From Treponema sp. (lineage in GTDB: Bacteria; Spirochaetota; Spirochaetia; Treponematales; Breznakiellaceae), in assembly GCA_031268125.1 (NCBI GenBank), contig JAIRXT010000110.1, positions 1 to 35,827 of the forward strand: a stretch of 35,827 bases of DNA, written 5' to 3'. The position numbers and the translations under genes are program-made. Position 1 is the stretch's first letter, and every line of letters starts with the position of its first letter. The notes beneath the pieces were generated by a model, which saw only the letters and a list, made by a program, of their open reading frames with translations, did no database searches and was not told where the DNA came from. Below, one piece after another: positions 6,870-15,346 of the stretch.

Positions 6870-9260
6870 TTATTTGACAATTTTTTCGCGGGGCAGGTAT
6901 TTTTGCAGAATTTCCCGCAGCTCACCCAGAATAATCGGCTTGGCAAGAAAATCGTCCATCCCCGCCTGCAGGAATTGTTCCCGGGCCCCGGACAGGGCAT
7001 TCGCCGAAAGCGCAATGATAATCATGGCGGCGAAACGGCCGCCCAGGCTCCTGATTGCCCGGGTAGTATCCAGCCCGTCCATGCCGGACATCATGTGGTC
7101 CATAAAAACAATGTCGTAACCGGCCTGCTTTACCTTTTCAATGGCTTCTTTTCCGCCGGCGGCGGTATCTGTACTAATGCCGTACTGTTCCAGTAAACCC
7201 TTGGCCACCACAAGGTTTACCGGGTTATCGTCAACTACCAGCATCCTGGAATTTACAACCTTAAAGGCGGCCGCCGCTCCCTCTCCGGTTTTTGTATGCC
7301 GGATTCGGTAATCTTTTTTCCCGTTCAGCACATCCGCCAGGGCGCTTACCAGAACGGGCCGGTTCAGCGAATTCGGTATAAGGCTGTCGTATTTTTCCGA
7401 TGCCTCCTTGAGGAGCACAAATTTTAAATTAATATTACCCTGATATTCCGTAAACTTGTCCTTGCCGGAACTGTCAAGAAAAATATGGGTAAAGCCGCCG
7501 GCCCCTATCAGCTCCCGGATTCTGCCGGGTTCCCCGGACACCTCGCCGGGAACACCCAGGCTCTCCAGCATATCCCGGAACGCCCCGGCGTTGTAGGGAA
7601 CAGATTCGTAGCAGAGTACCCTGAGCCGTTCCGGGTTGTCCACGGCTGCCAGCTTCCCCTGGTGCGGCCCCGTGCAGACAATATAAAAAGAAAAGGTAGA
7701 ACCCTGGCCGTATACGCTTTCCACGCTCACGCTGCCGCCCATCAATTCCACCAGGCGGCGGGTTATGGCGAGTCCCAGGCCGGTACCCTCGACAGACCGG
7801 TTTTTACGGGTATCAAAACGCTCAAATTTGGTAAAAAGATTTTTTAGATTATTTGCGGCAATGCCCATCCCCGTATCTTTGACGGAAAAATGGAGCTGCA
7901 AATCCCCGCCTTCCGGGAATTCCGGCCATACGCAAAGCTGAACACAGCCCTTGGGCGTAAACTTAACGGCATTGGTAAGAAGATTAACCAAACACTGCTT
8001 AAGCCGGATTTCATCGGTGTTTATAATGGGCGGTATATCCTTTGAGATAGTGATGGTAAAAGCAATCCCCGCGCCGGCGGCTTTAAGGCTGATCATATTA
8101 ATCGTATCGTTGATAAACGAAATAAAATTAAAGGGCTGGGGAATAATTTCCATTTTCCGGGCGTCGATTTTGGAAAAATCGAGAATGTCATTAATGATGT
8201 TCAACAGGGACAGCGCCGCACCCTTGATCGTATCTGCCCTGGCCGCCTGTTCAGGATCCAGGGAATTCTGGAGCAGGAGATCGGTCATGCCGACAATGGC
8301 ATTCATCGGCGTTCTTATTTCGTGGCTCATATTTGCAAGGAAATCGCCCTTGGCCCGGGCCAGCGACTCCGCCTCATTTTTGGCGTTCATAAGCTCGGTA
8401 ATATCGATCCATTCAAAAAACCGGGAATATTTTCTTTCTTCAAGGGTGGTTGAGCGCATCCAAAGCCAGTATTTTTCACCCCTCACGGTAACCGGAAATA
8501 CATCCGCTACATATTCATCCCGCTCCATAATTTCCTGGAAGATCATTCTTATTTCCCCGGGAGGAAATATATCAAGCAGGGGCCGGCCAAGAACATAGGG
8601 CCGGGCAATGCCAAGCCATTTCGCCAGAGTATCGCTGATATAATCTACTTCTGCTTTTTCGTTGACAATAACCAGGAACGAAGGAGTTGTTTTAAGCACT
8701 ATTTCAAAGGTCTTTTTGGTTTTTTCAATCTCCACAACCTGGCGTCTAATCAAACACAATACGGTGTAAAGCAAAAGGCCAAGCATATCATGAATAAGGA
8801 ATTCCAGCGCCCCCTGGTACCACGGAAATTCCGGTCCCAGAATATTAAAGCCGGGAAAAACCACCAGGGGTATTAAAATAACGTTGGTAAGACCCATATA
8901 GATTAAAAAACCGCGGGGATAGAGAAAAGAAAAACTGACAACTGTCCAAATAATAGCAAAAATGACAAGAATTTTGTCTGTTCCCAGCACCGCGGTAAAC
9001 ACCAGCTCAACAAGTACGGGAAGAAACGGCAGAAGCCACGATTTAAGTTCCGGCTTAATCCGGTATGGCAGACCGATGCAGGCTACTATAATTATATCCG
9101 CGGATGCAGCAATCAGGTGGCCAAGCCGTTCTGCCCCGGGGGGAAGAAACACAAAACAGTAGATCAGGGCGATGATCAAAAAGAATATATCCGCGGTAAT
9201 AACAACCCACCGCACAATCCGGGTATCCATCCAGGACCAGGTAATGTCCGTCTTGCTCAT
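6870..9260 (-). CDS. Hybrid sensor histidine kinase with receiver domains
   Basis: The 796-residue membrane protein has six or so hydrophobic helices (about 17-172) and a PAS domain (about 185-290). A HisKA domain follows with phospho-acceptor His313 in FLANMSHEIRTPMN. The HATPase domain (about 415-530) has N-box LVNLLTNAVKF and G boxes DTGMGI and GTGLGL. A degenerate receiver-like segment lacking clear acidic residues follows (about 545-640). The final receiver (about 672-790) has DD at 677-678, phospho-acceptor Asp721 in FMDHMMSGMDG and Lys774. It is the last gene of a three-gene minus-strand set, three bases after the lipid-kinase-like gene. The HPt domain encoded at the head of the operon is the natural next step of its phosphorelay; that pairing is inferred from context. 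The ribosome site is weak. Confidence 0.92.
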   Translation of the reverse strand: MSKTDITWSWMDTRIVRWVVITADIFFLIIALIYCFVFLPPGAERLGHLIAASADIIIVACIGLPYRIKPELKSWLLPFLPVLVELVFTAVLGTDKILVIFAIIWTVVSFSFLYPRGFLIYMGLTNVILIPLVVFPGFNILGPEFPWYQGALEFLIHDMLGLLLYTVLCLIRRQVVEIEKTKKTFEIVLKTTPSFLVIVNEKAEVDYISDTLAKWLGIARPYVLGRPLLDIFPPGEIRMIFQEIMERDEYVADVFPVTVRGEKYWLWMRSTTLEERKYSRFFEWIDITELMNAKNEAESLARAKGDFLANMSHEIRTPMNAIVGMTDLLLQNSLDPEQAARADTIKGAALSLLNIINDILDFSKIDARKMEIIPQPFNFISFINDTINMISLKAAGAGIAFTITISKDIPPIINTDEIRLKQCLVNLLTNAVKFTPKGCVQLCVWPEFPEGGDLQLHFSVKDTGMGIAANNLKNLFTKFERFDTRKNRSVEGTGLGLAITRRLVELMGGSVSVESVYGQGSTFSFYIVCTGPHQGKLAAVDNPERLRVLCYESVPYNAGAFRDMLESLGVPGEVSGEPGRIRELIGAGGFTHIFLDSSGKDKFTEYQGNINLKFVLLKEASEKYDSLIPNSLNRPVLVSALADVLNGKKDYRIRHTKTGEGAAAAFKVVNSRMLVVDDNPVNLVVAKGLLEQYGISTDTAAGGKEAIEKVKQAGYDIVFMDHMMSGMDGLDTTRAIRSLGGRFAAMIIIALSANALSGAREQFLQAGMDDFLAKPIILGELREILQKYLPREKIVK

Positions 9261-9263
9261 AAT

Positions 9264-10250
9264 TTACAGGGATTCCAAAGGGGCGCCGCTTAATGTACTG
9301 CCGGACGCCGTTTCCCGGTTAATATCGCCGGGACAGACAAATTCCACCGCACGGGGAATAACTTCGTATTCGACAGCGGTATCATAAAAATGTTCGCCGT
9401 CTACACAGACATTCATCATATAATCCGTAGATACACTGACAGTTTTTGCCCGATAATGTGATATGTGGCAGGGCCATTTATCATAACGGCCGCGGGTATA
9501 ATCAAGGATGAGGGCGGGCATTTTGATATTCGGCGCCTGCCGTATCAAATAAACATCCAAAAGACCATCGTCGGGCCGGGCTTCCACCGCGGGGATTGTT
9601 TCGTTTGACAAGAAGGGCTCGTTGGCAATCAATATGCTGCGGTAGATTCCCTGCAGGGATACCCCGTCAATCATAACCCGGTACAACTGGACGGTTTTTC
9701 TTTTAATGCCGTAATAAAAAGCCAGGGCAATATATATGCCGCCGGTTCCGGCAAGCCAGCCGGGTAAAAAATCCACATTCTCTATAATGTTGTCCCCCTG
9801 CCGGGATACAATGGCCTCTACCCCCATATAACCGGCGCAAATACCGTAATTATTCCCGCACTTTATAAGATCAAAGGCGGAAACACCGGAGAAAACCAGG
9901 TTTTTAAGAGAGCGGAAATATTCTATTTTGTCTTTTCCAAAATAATTCAAAAAGGTATTGTCCACGCCAAAAGGCCAGCAGGCCACCTGCACGTTGGGCA
10001 GGGCGGCCACGCCGTTGATAACTTCAAACAGCGTACCCATGCCCCCCACCGCGTACACCCGTACAATCCTGTCCGCACCGGAAACATAACGGTGCGTAAA
10101 CCCAACGGCATCCCGTTTCCACCGGGTAATATGAATATCATATTTTACATGGGGAAAAGCGGCAAAAAAGTCTCGTATCTCCCGGCATATTTCTTCGACG
10201 TGTCCTTTGATAAAAAATGCCTTTGGATTAATAACAAAAAGATGCCTCAT
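9264..10250 (-). CDS. Diacylglycerol-kinase-like protein, degenerate signature
   Basis: The 328-residue protein follows the DagK/YegS lipid-kinase layout, with start VINPKAF, nucleotide-site region VYAVGGMGTLFEVING (about 65-80), PFGVDN (93-98), DDGLLDV (227-233) and VDGE (283-286). The family norm is GGDGT; here Met71 replaces the Asp. The usual LPLGTxND is PFGVDNT. Both changes fall in the nucleotide and metal site, so catalysis may be lost or altered. The family phosphorylates lipids such as diacylglycerol at the membrane. The ATG overlaps the stop of the upstream HPt sensor gene (ATGA), implying coupled translation, and the hybrid kinase gene follows after three bases. A role inside the signalling pathway is therefore likely but unproven. 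Confidence 0.8.
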   Translation of the reverse strand: MRHLFVINPKAFFIKGHVEEICREIRDFFAAFPHVKYDIHITRWKRDAVGFTHRYVSGADRIVRVYAVGGMGTLFEVINGVAALPNVQVACWPFGVDNTFLNYFGKDKIEYFRSLKNLVFSGVSAFDLIKCGNNYGICAGYMGVEAIVSRQGDNIIENVDFLPGWLAGTGGIYIALAFYYGIKRKTVQLYRVMIDGVSLQGIYRSILIANEPFLSNETIPAVEARPDDGLLDVYLIRQAPNIKMPALILDYTRGRYDKWPCHISHYRAKTVSVSTDYMMNVCVDGEHFYDTAVEYEVIPRAVEFVCPGDINRETASGSTLSGAPLESL

Positions 10251-12646
10251 AAAATCGTATTTCCCGGATACTCCCCCGCCTTTAAATATTCCAGCAGCCG
10301 GATCATGTTCCGTTCCGCCTCGTCATAGTTCATGCTGTCCAGGGCATCGGAAATTTTTTCCAGCGTTTCTCCTGTCTGCAATTCCTCATCCCCTTTCGTT
10401 TTGCCGTCTTCCCAGGAATACTCCAGCAGGGGGGTTATACGCTCTCCGGCCCCGGCGGAATCAAACATGCGGGACGATTCCAGGGCTTCCTCAAGCGCGC
10501 CGATCAACACCGGGATGCTGCCCGGACCCCTGGACGGAATTTGCTGTTTCCTGGTAATGGCCTCAAGCTGTGCAGTAAAAGCGGCAAGTTTTTCTTCAAA
10601 GACCGGGTATGCCCTGGCGCAGTATTCCGCATCCCCTGACTTGGCGGCAAATTCAAGTTCCCTGGCCAGGTCCCCCAGCCCGCCGGCGCCTATGGCATTC
10701 AGGGCCCCCTTTATTCCATGAATTTCAATGCCAAAGGCCGGGAGATCGGCCGTGTAGAAAGACCGCATGGTCTGCATCTTCACCGTAAAGGACTTGGCGG
10801 AAATCCGCAGCAGCTTTCCGTATTGTTCCCCTGCACCGCCGGAATGAAAAAGTCCCTTGTCCACATCAAGATCCCCGATGGTCCGGGCGGCTTTAATTAC
10901 CGGCAATTCCTCCGTTCCGGGCGGGGCCTCAGCCGGTCTTTCCACCGGGGTAATATTCATAGCGGCGGCCTCCTTTTGGGTAAGCATAAAAGATATTGTT
11001 TCCGATAAAAAAAGCAAAGCCGTGTCATTGTGGACTATGGGCCCCGTTTCGCTGTCCCCCTCCATAATAATATAGCCCTTCAGCTCATCAAAAACCAGAA
11101 AAGGAAGAATACAAAGAAACAAAACCTGGCTCCCGGCAAAATCGATCTTCTGATTCCGCAGGGCGTTGGCATTTAGGGAAAGATACTTTCTGCCGGCAAG
11201 CAGGGCCGCCGCCTGCTGGTGATATAAAAACTGTTCCCCTTCCACCCTTTGCACCCCCTTGCCCGGCTCAAAGGACGCAAAAATACGGGCGGTTTCCCCG
11301 GTAACCAGGACCAGTGAAGCCCTGCGGACCGCAAAAAAATCGCCGATAACCGGCATCATCTCATCGAATACGTCTTCCATACGTCCCTGCCGGTACAGGG
11401 CCTTGGACAGCCGGGTATACATATCCAGCAGCTGCCGGGACCGCTCCTGCATGGTAATATGTATTTTAAACTGTTCCACCATGCGGTAAAGGGACTGAGC
11501 CATGATCCCAATTTCATCCAGGGACCGGGGCCGGGCGATCTCCGTATCAAAATTCCCCCGGGATATGGCTTCGCAGGCCAGGCTTAGATCGTGGACCGGC
11601 CTTGATACAGCCCGGAAAAGATAATAAAGAAACATGATAAAAATTACCAGAAAAATGACAAAGGTATACACGAACAGGCGCAGCATGGGAAACAGGGCGT
11701 CCCAGACGCTGCTTTTTGGGACAGCGGCATATATATAAATAAACTTGTCAAAATCACCAAATTTTACCGGATAAAAACAGGCAAAAGCCCCCGTGTCCAG
11801 CAGGGGGCTGTAATCCCCGGACAATAACATGCTTTCTTTCCGGCCCAGAGCCTCCTTAATGCGGTCAGAGCCGGGAAAGCCCAGTTCTTCCAGAGACTTC
11901 CCCACCTTGCCGGGGTCTTCATGACAGCGCAAAACACCCGTTGCCGTAAACAGGGTAGACACTACGCCGGGCGCCGGTCCCAAAATCTCTTTGGTCAGCA
12001 GAATATCCTGCCCCACACAACCGATAAATTCGCCGTCCCTGAACACCGGTACCGACAGGCTGATACAGTCAAACTGACCTTCCCCTGCGCCGTAATCCCA
12101 AAAATACCCGTATTCATCGTCAACATCAATAAAAGGAGACCGCGTTATCCTGGGAACAAGATACCAGTAAGAAACATCCATGTCATCCAAAAGATCTTCA
12201 TACATATCCGGCGCTTCAACATAGCCGTTCCCCTGCCGGACATACGACCGCATATATCTGCCGGAACTCTCCCCCGGATACTCCCCCCGGTGTTCCGCAT
12301 CCCTGCCGTCGAAGGCGTTGGGCTCAAAAATCAGCCAGGTATTAATAACCATACCGTTTCTAAAACCGGAAATAAGTACCCGTTCCCCCAGGTCCCTGGC
12401 ATCGGGGCGGGTAATATCTATATCCTGCAATTCCCGGGCGGCAATTACCAGGGCCAGTTTGACCGTTTCAACGTAGTTTTGGAAGTTTGCCCCGCTAAAC
12501 CGGGCGGCGTTTTCAACATCCTGCTTTGCTTTTTCGGTCTTGTCATGAACTGAAATTTGAATAATTAAAACAGATTGAACCGCATAGAGCAGCATGAAGG
12601 GAATCGTAACAAAAACAAATACTTTTAACCAAATAGTGCTTTTCAT
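10247..12646 (-). CDS. Cache-HAMP-GAF-HPt membrane sensor
   Basis: The 799-residue protein has an N-terminal membrane helix (about 8-30), a periplasmic Cache-type sensor (about 35-310) and a second helix (about 322-346). A HAMP domain (about 345-398), a GAF-like region (about 405-555) and an HPt domain with acceptor His643 in EIHGIKGALNAIG follow. A C-terminal helical tail (about 705-790) resembles the module often found after HPt domains. No kinase core is present, so it cannot autophosphorylate and must receive phosphate from a kinase, probably the hybrid kinase encoded two genes downstream. It is the first gene of the operon; GGGA lies about four bases before the ATG. A phosphotransfer domain on a ligand-sensing receptor is an uncommon arrangement. 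Confidence 0.85.
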   Translation of the reverse strand: MKSTIWLKVFVFVTIPFMLLYAVQSVLIIQISVHDKTEKAKQDVENAARFSGANFQNYVETVKLALVIAARELQDIDITRPDARDLGERVLISGFRNGMVINTWLIFEPNAFDGRDAEHRGEYPGESSGRYMRSYVRQGNGYVEAPDMYEDLLDDMDVSYWYLVPRITRSPFIDVDDEYGYFWDYGAGEGQFDCISLSVPVFRDGEFIGCVGQDILLTKEILGPAPGVVSTLFTATGVLRCHEDPGKVGKSLEELGFPGSDRIKEALGRKESMLLSGDYSPLLDTGAFACFYPVKFGDFDKFIYIYAAVPKSSVWDALFPMLRLFVYTFVIFLVIFIMFLYYLFRAVSRPVHDLSLACEAISRGNFDTEIARPRSLDEIGIMAQSLYRMVEQFKIHITMQERSRQLLDMYTRLSKALYRQGRMEDVFDEMMPVIGDFFAVRRASLVLVTGETARIFASFEPGKGVQRVEGEQFLYHQQAAALLAGRKYLSLNANALRNQKIDFAGSQVLFLCILPFLVFDELKGYIIMEGDSETGPIVHNDTALLFLSETISFMLTQKEAAAMNITPVERPAEAPPGTEELPVIKAARTIGDLDVDKGLFHSGGAGEQYGKLLRISAKSFTVKMQTMRSFYTADLPAFGIEIHGIKGALNAIGAGGLGDLARELEFAAKSGDAEYCARAYPVFEEKLAAFTAQLEAITRKQQIPSRGPGSIPVLIGALEEALESSRMFDSAGAGERITPLLEYSWEDGKTKGDEELQTGETLEKISDALDSMNYDEAERNMIRLLEYLKAGEYPGNTIL

Positions 12647-12749
12647 ATTCCCGTCCCCGAATACCTTGTCCGCAAAAATTTGATCTACAACTTATGACAT
12701 AGTAGAACAAATTCCATAAAAAAAATAGTTTCTGGGGATAAGATTCAGC

Positions 12750-13433
12750 TCACTTGAAAAAATTCAGGCGTCCATACTTGTGCCATTTCCCGGAATGGCG
12801 CTTACCCGGCTGATCGATTAACCGGAAGATATAGGCGGCAAAATTATCGTCCTCCCCCGTTTCCCGGGAAGAAAAACCCAGGGTAATGTAAGGTTCCGCC
12901 AAAGATGAGGCAAGAAGCCCCTGGGTAAAGGCCCGAAACGCCGCGGCGGCGGAAAGCCCCAGAAGATCCGCCTGGTCATCGCGGCCGGCCGGGGAATCCG
13001 GCGCCACCAGCGCCAGGACGCCGGACCGCCGGGCCCGGAAGATCAACGCCAATTCCCGGACCAGGAAAAACCAGCCCTTAATGTGATCGTTCACCAGAAT
13101 TTCAATATCCAGGGGCAAAAGTTCGGCGGCAGGACGGCGAAAAGACGGGGGATTACAGATCAAGACGGCCTCGTCAATATGCTCAAGCTGATGAACGGCG
13201 GAAAGGACCAGGGTACGGGCGGAAATAGGACTTCCGGGATTCCAGGCCAAGGGTATGACCGCCTGACCAAATTCCCCGGAGGAGGGAAGATCCCGGTGAG
13301 AAATCCTGGTTTGTTCGGAAAGCCGGTTGGGCAGCAGAACCTGGGCAAACCGCTCCACCCGCTTGGCGGCCTGGGCGGCGACAGCGGCACAGAGTAGTGA
13401 ATCATTCCCCACAATCAAAATACCCCTGGTCAT
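12750..13433 (-). CDS. Degenerate SDR-like hypothetical protein
   Basis: The 227-residue protein has a Rossmann-like start (GILIVGNDSLLCAAVAAQAA). Its central part resembles short-chain dehydrogenases: NDHIKGWFFLVRELALIF, then SGVLALVAPDSPAG, then AAAAFRAFTQGLLAS. The catalytic Tyr-x-x-x-Lys of the family is absent and the Gly-rich loop is incomplete, so it is probably not an oxidoreductase. I do not recognise a named family. A -10-like TACACT lies six bases before the ATG, with TTGCGG 17 bases further up and no ribosome site, so a leaderless transcript is likely. It stands alone between the second ABC cassette and the signalling operon. Confidence 0.6.
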   Translation of the reverse strand: MTRGILIVGNDSLLCAAVAAQAAKRVERFAQVLLPNRLSEQTRISHRDLPSSGEFGQAVIPLAWNPGSPISARTLVLSAVHQLEHIDEAVLICNPPSFRRPAAELLPLDIEILVNDHIKGWFFLVRELALIFRARRSGVLALVAPDSPAGRDDQADLLGLSAAAAFRAFTQGLLASSLAEPYITLGFSSRETGEDDNFAAYIFRLIDQPGKRHSGKWHKYGRLNFFK

Positions 13434-13439
13434 TGTCTC

Positions 13440-13468
13440 AGTGTACCCGCAGACGGCCCCTGCCGCAA
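13440..13468 (-). promoter_or_regulatory. Predicted promoter of the SDR-like gene
   Basis: On the minus strand TTGCGG (13463-13468), a 17-bp spacer and TACACT (13440-13445) lie six bases before the ATG at 13433. Confidence 0.45.
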
Positions 13469-13486
13469 GGCTCCCTGCCTAATTGT

Positions 13487-13555
13487 CAGCAATTTTACTT
13501 TTACAAAATTTTCCGATGGAAAGACGCCTATAAAATCATTGGGGATCCTGCCGGC
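13487..13555 (-). repeat. Dispersed 70-bp intergenic repeat, copy 1
   Basis: This stretch matches 30806-30875 over 69-70 bases with five substitutions and one single-base gap. Its left edge is the 17-bp motif CAGCAATTTTACTTTTA (13487-13503), shared by all members of the motif family. It lies in the 280-base gap between the SDR-like gene and the second ABC cassette, which also holds a 12-bp stem at 13558-13569/13590-13601 and a small hairpin at 13605-13620. Confidence 0.85.
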
Positions 13556-13557
13556 CG

Positions 13558-13601
13558 GGAAAAAAGAGACACTTCCCCAAAGGGTCCCTTCTCTTTTTTC
13601 C
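13558..13601. repeat. 12-bp inverted repeat with A/T tracts
   Basis: GGAAAAAAGAGA (13558-13569) and TCTCTTTTTTCC (13590-13601) pair perfectly around a 20-base loop. The arms carry six As and six Ts, so it could end transcription from either side. A second hairpin, TTTCGC/GCGAAA, follows at 13605-13620. Confidence 0.5.
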
Positions 13602-13660
13602 GCTTTTCGCTTTAGCGAAACCGCCGCCCCCTGTTACATCTTTTGGGCGTCTTTTTCCCC

Positions 13661-13692
13661 CTAAAAAAAGAGGGGGCGATCCACCCCCTCTT
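13661..13692 (-). terminator. Terminator of the second ABC cassette
   Basis: AAGAGGGGG (13668-13676) and CCCCCTCTT (13684-13692) form a perfect 9-bp stem with a 7-base loop. On the minus strand it is followed by a T-run, about 22 bases after the stop of the binding-protein gene. Confidence 0.9.
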
Positions 13693-13713
13693 CATATTCT
13701 AAACTAACTAAAC

Positions 13714-15312
13714 TTAGCGCCTTACGGCGCCGCGCTTAAGCTGTAAAAGTTCCTGGAGCCCCAGACGGTTAAGCTGGGCAACATAAGTGTCCCATTCACG
13801 GTCAATGTCCGCCTGGCCGCTTACCCATTCTGCCTGCTTCTGCACGACATAATCGCTGACGGCTGTTTGAAGATCCGCCGCCCTCCGGGCATTGGCCGCA
13901 GTCAGCCATAACTGGGGCATAACTTCTTTTTCAAGGAAGGGCTTGTACAGGGCGTCCCGGACTTCTTTGTCCTTGTATTCGTTCTCATAACCCGGTTTGG
14001 GCTGTTCTTTCCAATTGGGCCGCCGGAATTTGGGTAAAGAAGGTATCGAATACCCTCCCCAGCCGTTCATGTCCCGCTCGTCCTGATTCCAGGACGTGGT
14101 ATTAACAGGCAGCCAATACTGGGTACCGTTCTCCAGATTCGTAAGATTCCAGGTCTTCCCCATAGGTCCCGCATCACATTCGGTGCTGTGAATGGGATCG
14201 TATATCCGGTCCAGCCAGTCGATAATCCGCTGGGCTTTGGCCTGGGCCTTGTCGGTAATGGCAAACTGGGTGCGGAACAGGGTCATCCCGTTGTTGTTGT
14301 TACGGAATACCGGGTTTGTTACCCCCGGGGCCCGGAGAACCGGTATTGGCGTATAGCCGTACCAGTTCTTTGAAGGATCTGTATCTATAATGCTGGGTTC
14401 AATTTCGGCAACGTAATCGCCCGTACCGTAGGCGATGGAAGAACCGTAAAGCCCCTGTTTCCCCTTGGCCTTCCAGGTCTCCAAATTCTGGGTATAGAGT
14501 TCCCGATCCACCAGGCCCTCTTTGTAAAGCCCCGCGAACCACTTGATAAATTCCCGGTACTCCGGCCGGATGATAGTGCTTTCTATCTGGCCGTTAATGA
14601 CGGAAAAATACCCGGCGTTTATCCCTGCTCCGGACGCGTTTACCCCGAACCAGCCCGCCAGGGTACCCAGGTTCAGGTTATTCGGATCCCCGGAGAAGGG
14701 GATGATCTGCTGGCCGTTCACCGCGGGAATCCTGTCCCGGAAGGCGATTAACACCTGCCGGAATTCGTCGGTGGTGGTGGGCATTTTAAGGCCAAGCTGA
14801 TCCAGCCACACCTGGTTAATCCAGGGGCTAAAGGAGACAATGGGCTCCTCTACGACATACGGCGGTGAATAGATGTGGCCGTCGGGAAGGGTCATGCTCT
14901 GGCGGATCCCGGGCCGGTCCAGGGCTTCTTTGATATTCACGGTATTGGCGATGTAACTTTCCAGCGGAATAATGGCGCCTTCCCCGGACAAGGTCATAAT
15001 ATCGTTGTCGTTGAGCAGCCAGCCCCCAATAGCATCGGGATAGTTACCGGTATTCAGCATGATGTTCTTCTGTTCCAGAGCCGCCTGGTAGGGATAAATC
15101 TGGGGCTGGACCCGGACGCCGGATTCTTTGGCAATTACATCATACAGGGCATACCAGCCGGGCCCGACTGCCCGGTCCGCGTCTACCAGCAGGGTAAAGG
15201 TGGTTTCCCCGGAAACCGAAGGAGCCGCAGTACTTTGACGCCCTCCCCCTCCGAACAACAATCCTGCGGATACCAGCATTGATACCGCAACAAGGAAAAA
15301 AATCTTCCTCAT
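13714..15312 (-). CDS. Extracellular sugar-binding protein (LplA-like, family 1)
   Basis: The 532-residue secreted protein starts MRKIFFLVAVSMLVSAGLLFGGGGRQ, a signal peptide without a lipobox Cys, followed by a short Ser/Ala/Pro linker. The fold is of the large LplA/LipO type, with motifs MLNTGNYPDAIGGWL and TTTDEFRQVLIAFRDRIPAVNGQQIIPFSG. The start at 15312 is fixed by AGGAGG eight bases before the ATG. It is the last gene of the second cassette, 35 bases after the LplC-like permease gene, and is followed by a strong terminator. It resembles the binding protein at 2009-3739 in layout and in the GGRQ sequence after the signal, but its sugar is unknown and is probably different, given the different regulator. 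Confidence 0.88.
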   Translation of the reverse strand: MRKIFFLVAVSMLVSAGLLFGGGGRQSTAAPSVSGETTFTLLVDADRAVGPGWYALYDVIAKESGVRVQPQIYPYQAALEQKNIMLNTGNYPDAIGGWLLNDNDIMTLSGEGAIIPLESYIANTVNIKEALDRPGIRQSMTLPDGHIYSPPYVVEEPIVSFSPWINQVWLDQLGLKMPTTTDEFRQVLIAFRDRIPAVNGQQIIPFSGDPNNLNLGTLAGWFGVNASGAGINAGYFSVINGQIESTIIRPEYREFIKWFAGLYKEGLVDRELYTQNLETWKAKGKQGLYGSSIAYGTGDYVAEIEPSIIDTDPSKNWYGYTPIPVLRAPGVTNPVFRNNNNGMTLFRTQFAITDKAQAKAQRIIDWLDRIYDPIHSTECDAGPMGKTWNLTNLENGTQYWLPVNTTSWNQDERDMNGWGGYSIPSLPKFRRPNWKEQPKPGYENEYKDKEVRDALYKPFLEKEVMPQLWLTAANARRAADLQTAVSDYVVQKQAEWVSGQADIDREWDTYVAQLNRLGLQELLQLKRGAVRR

Positions 15313-15346
15313 ATTCAATCCTCCTAAAACATTATCCTGGGCTAAA

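Noticed and set aside
14875-15282. 135-codon plus-strand frame in the second binding-protein gene
   Set aside because: Antisense shadow of a clear solute-binding protein.
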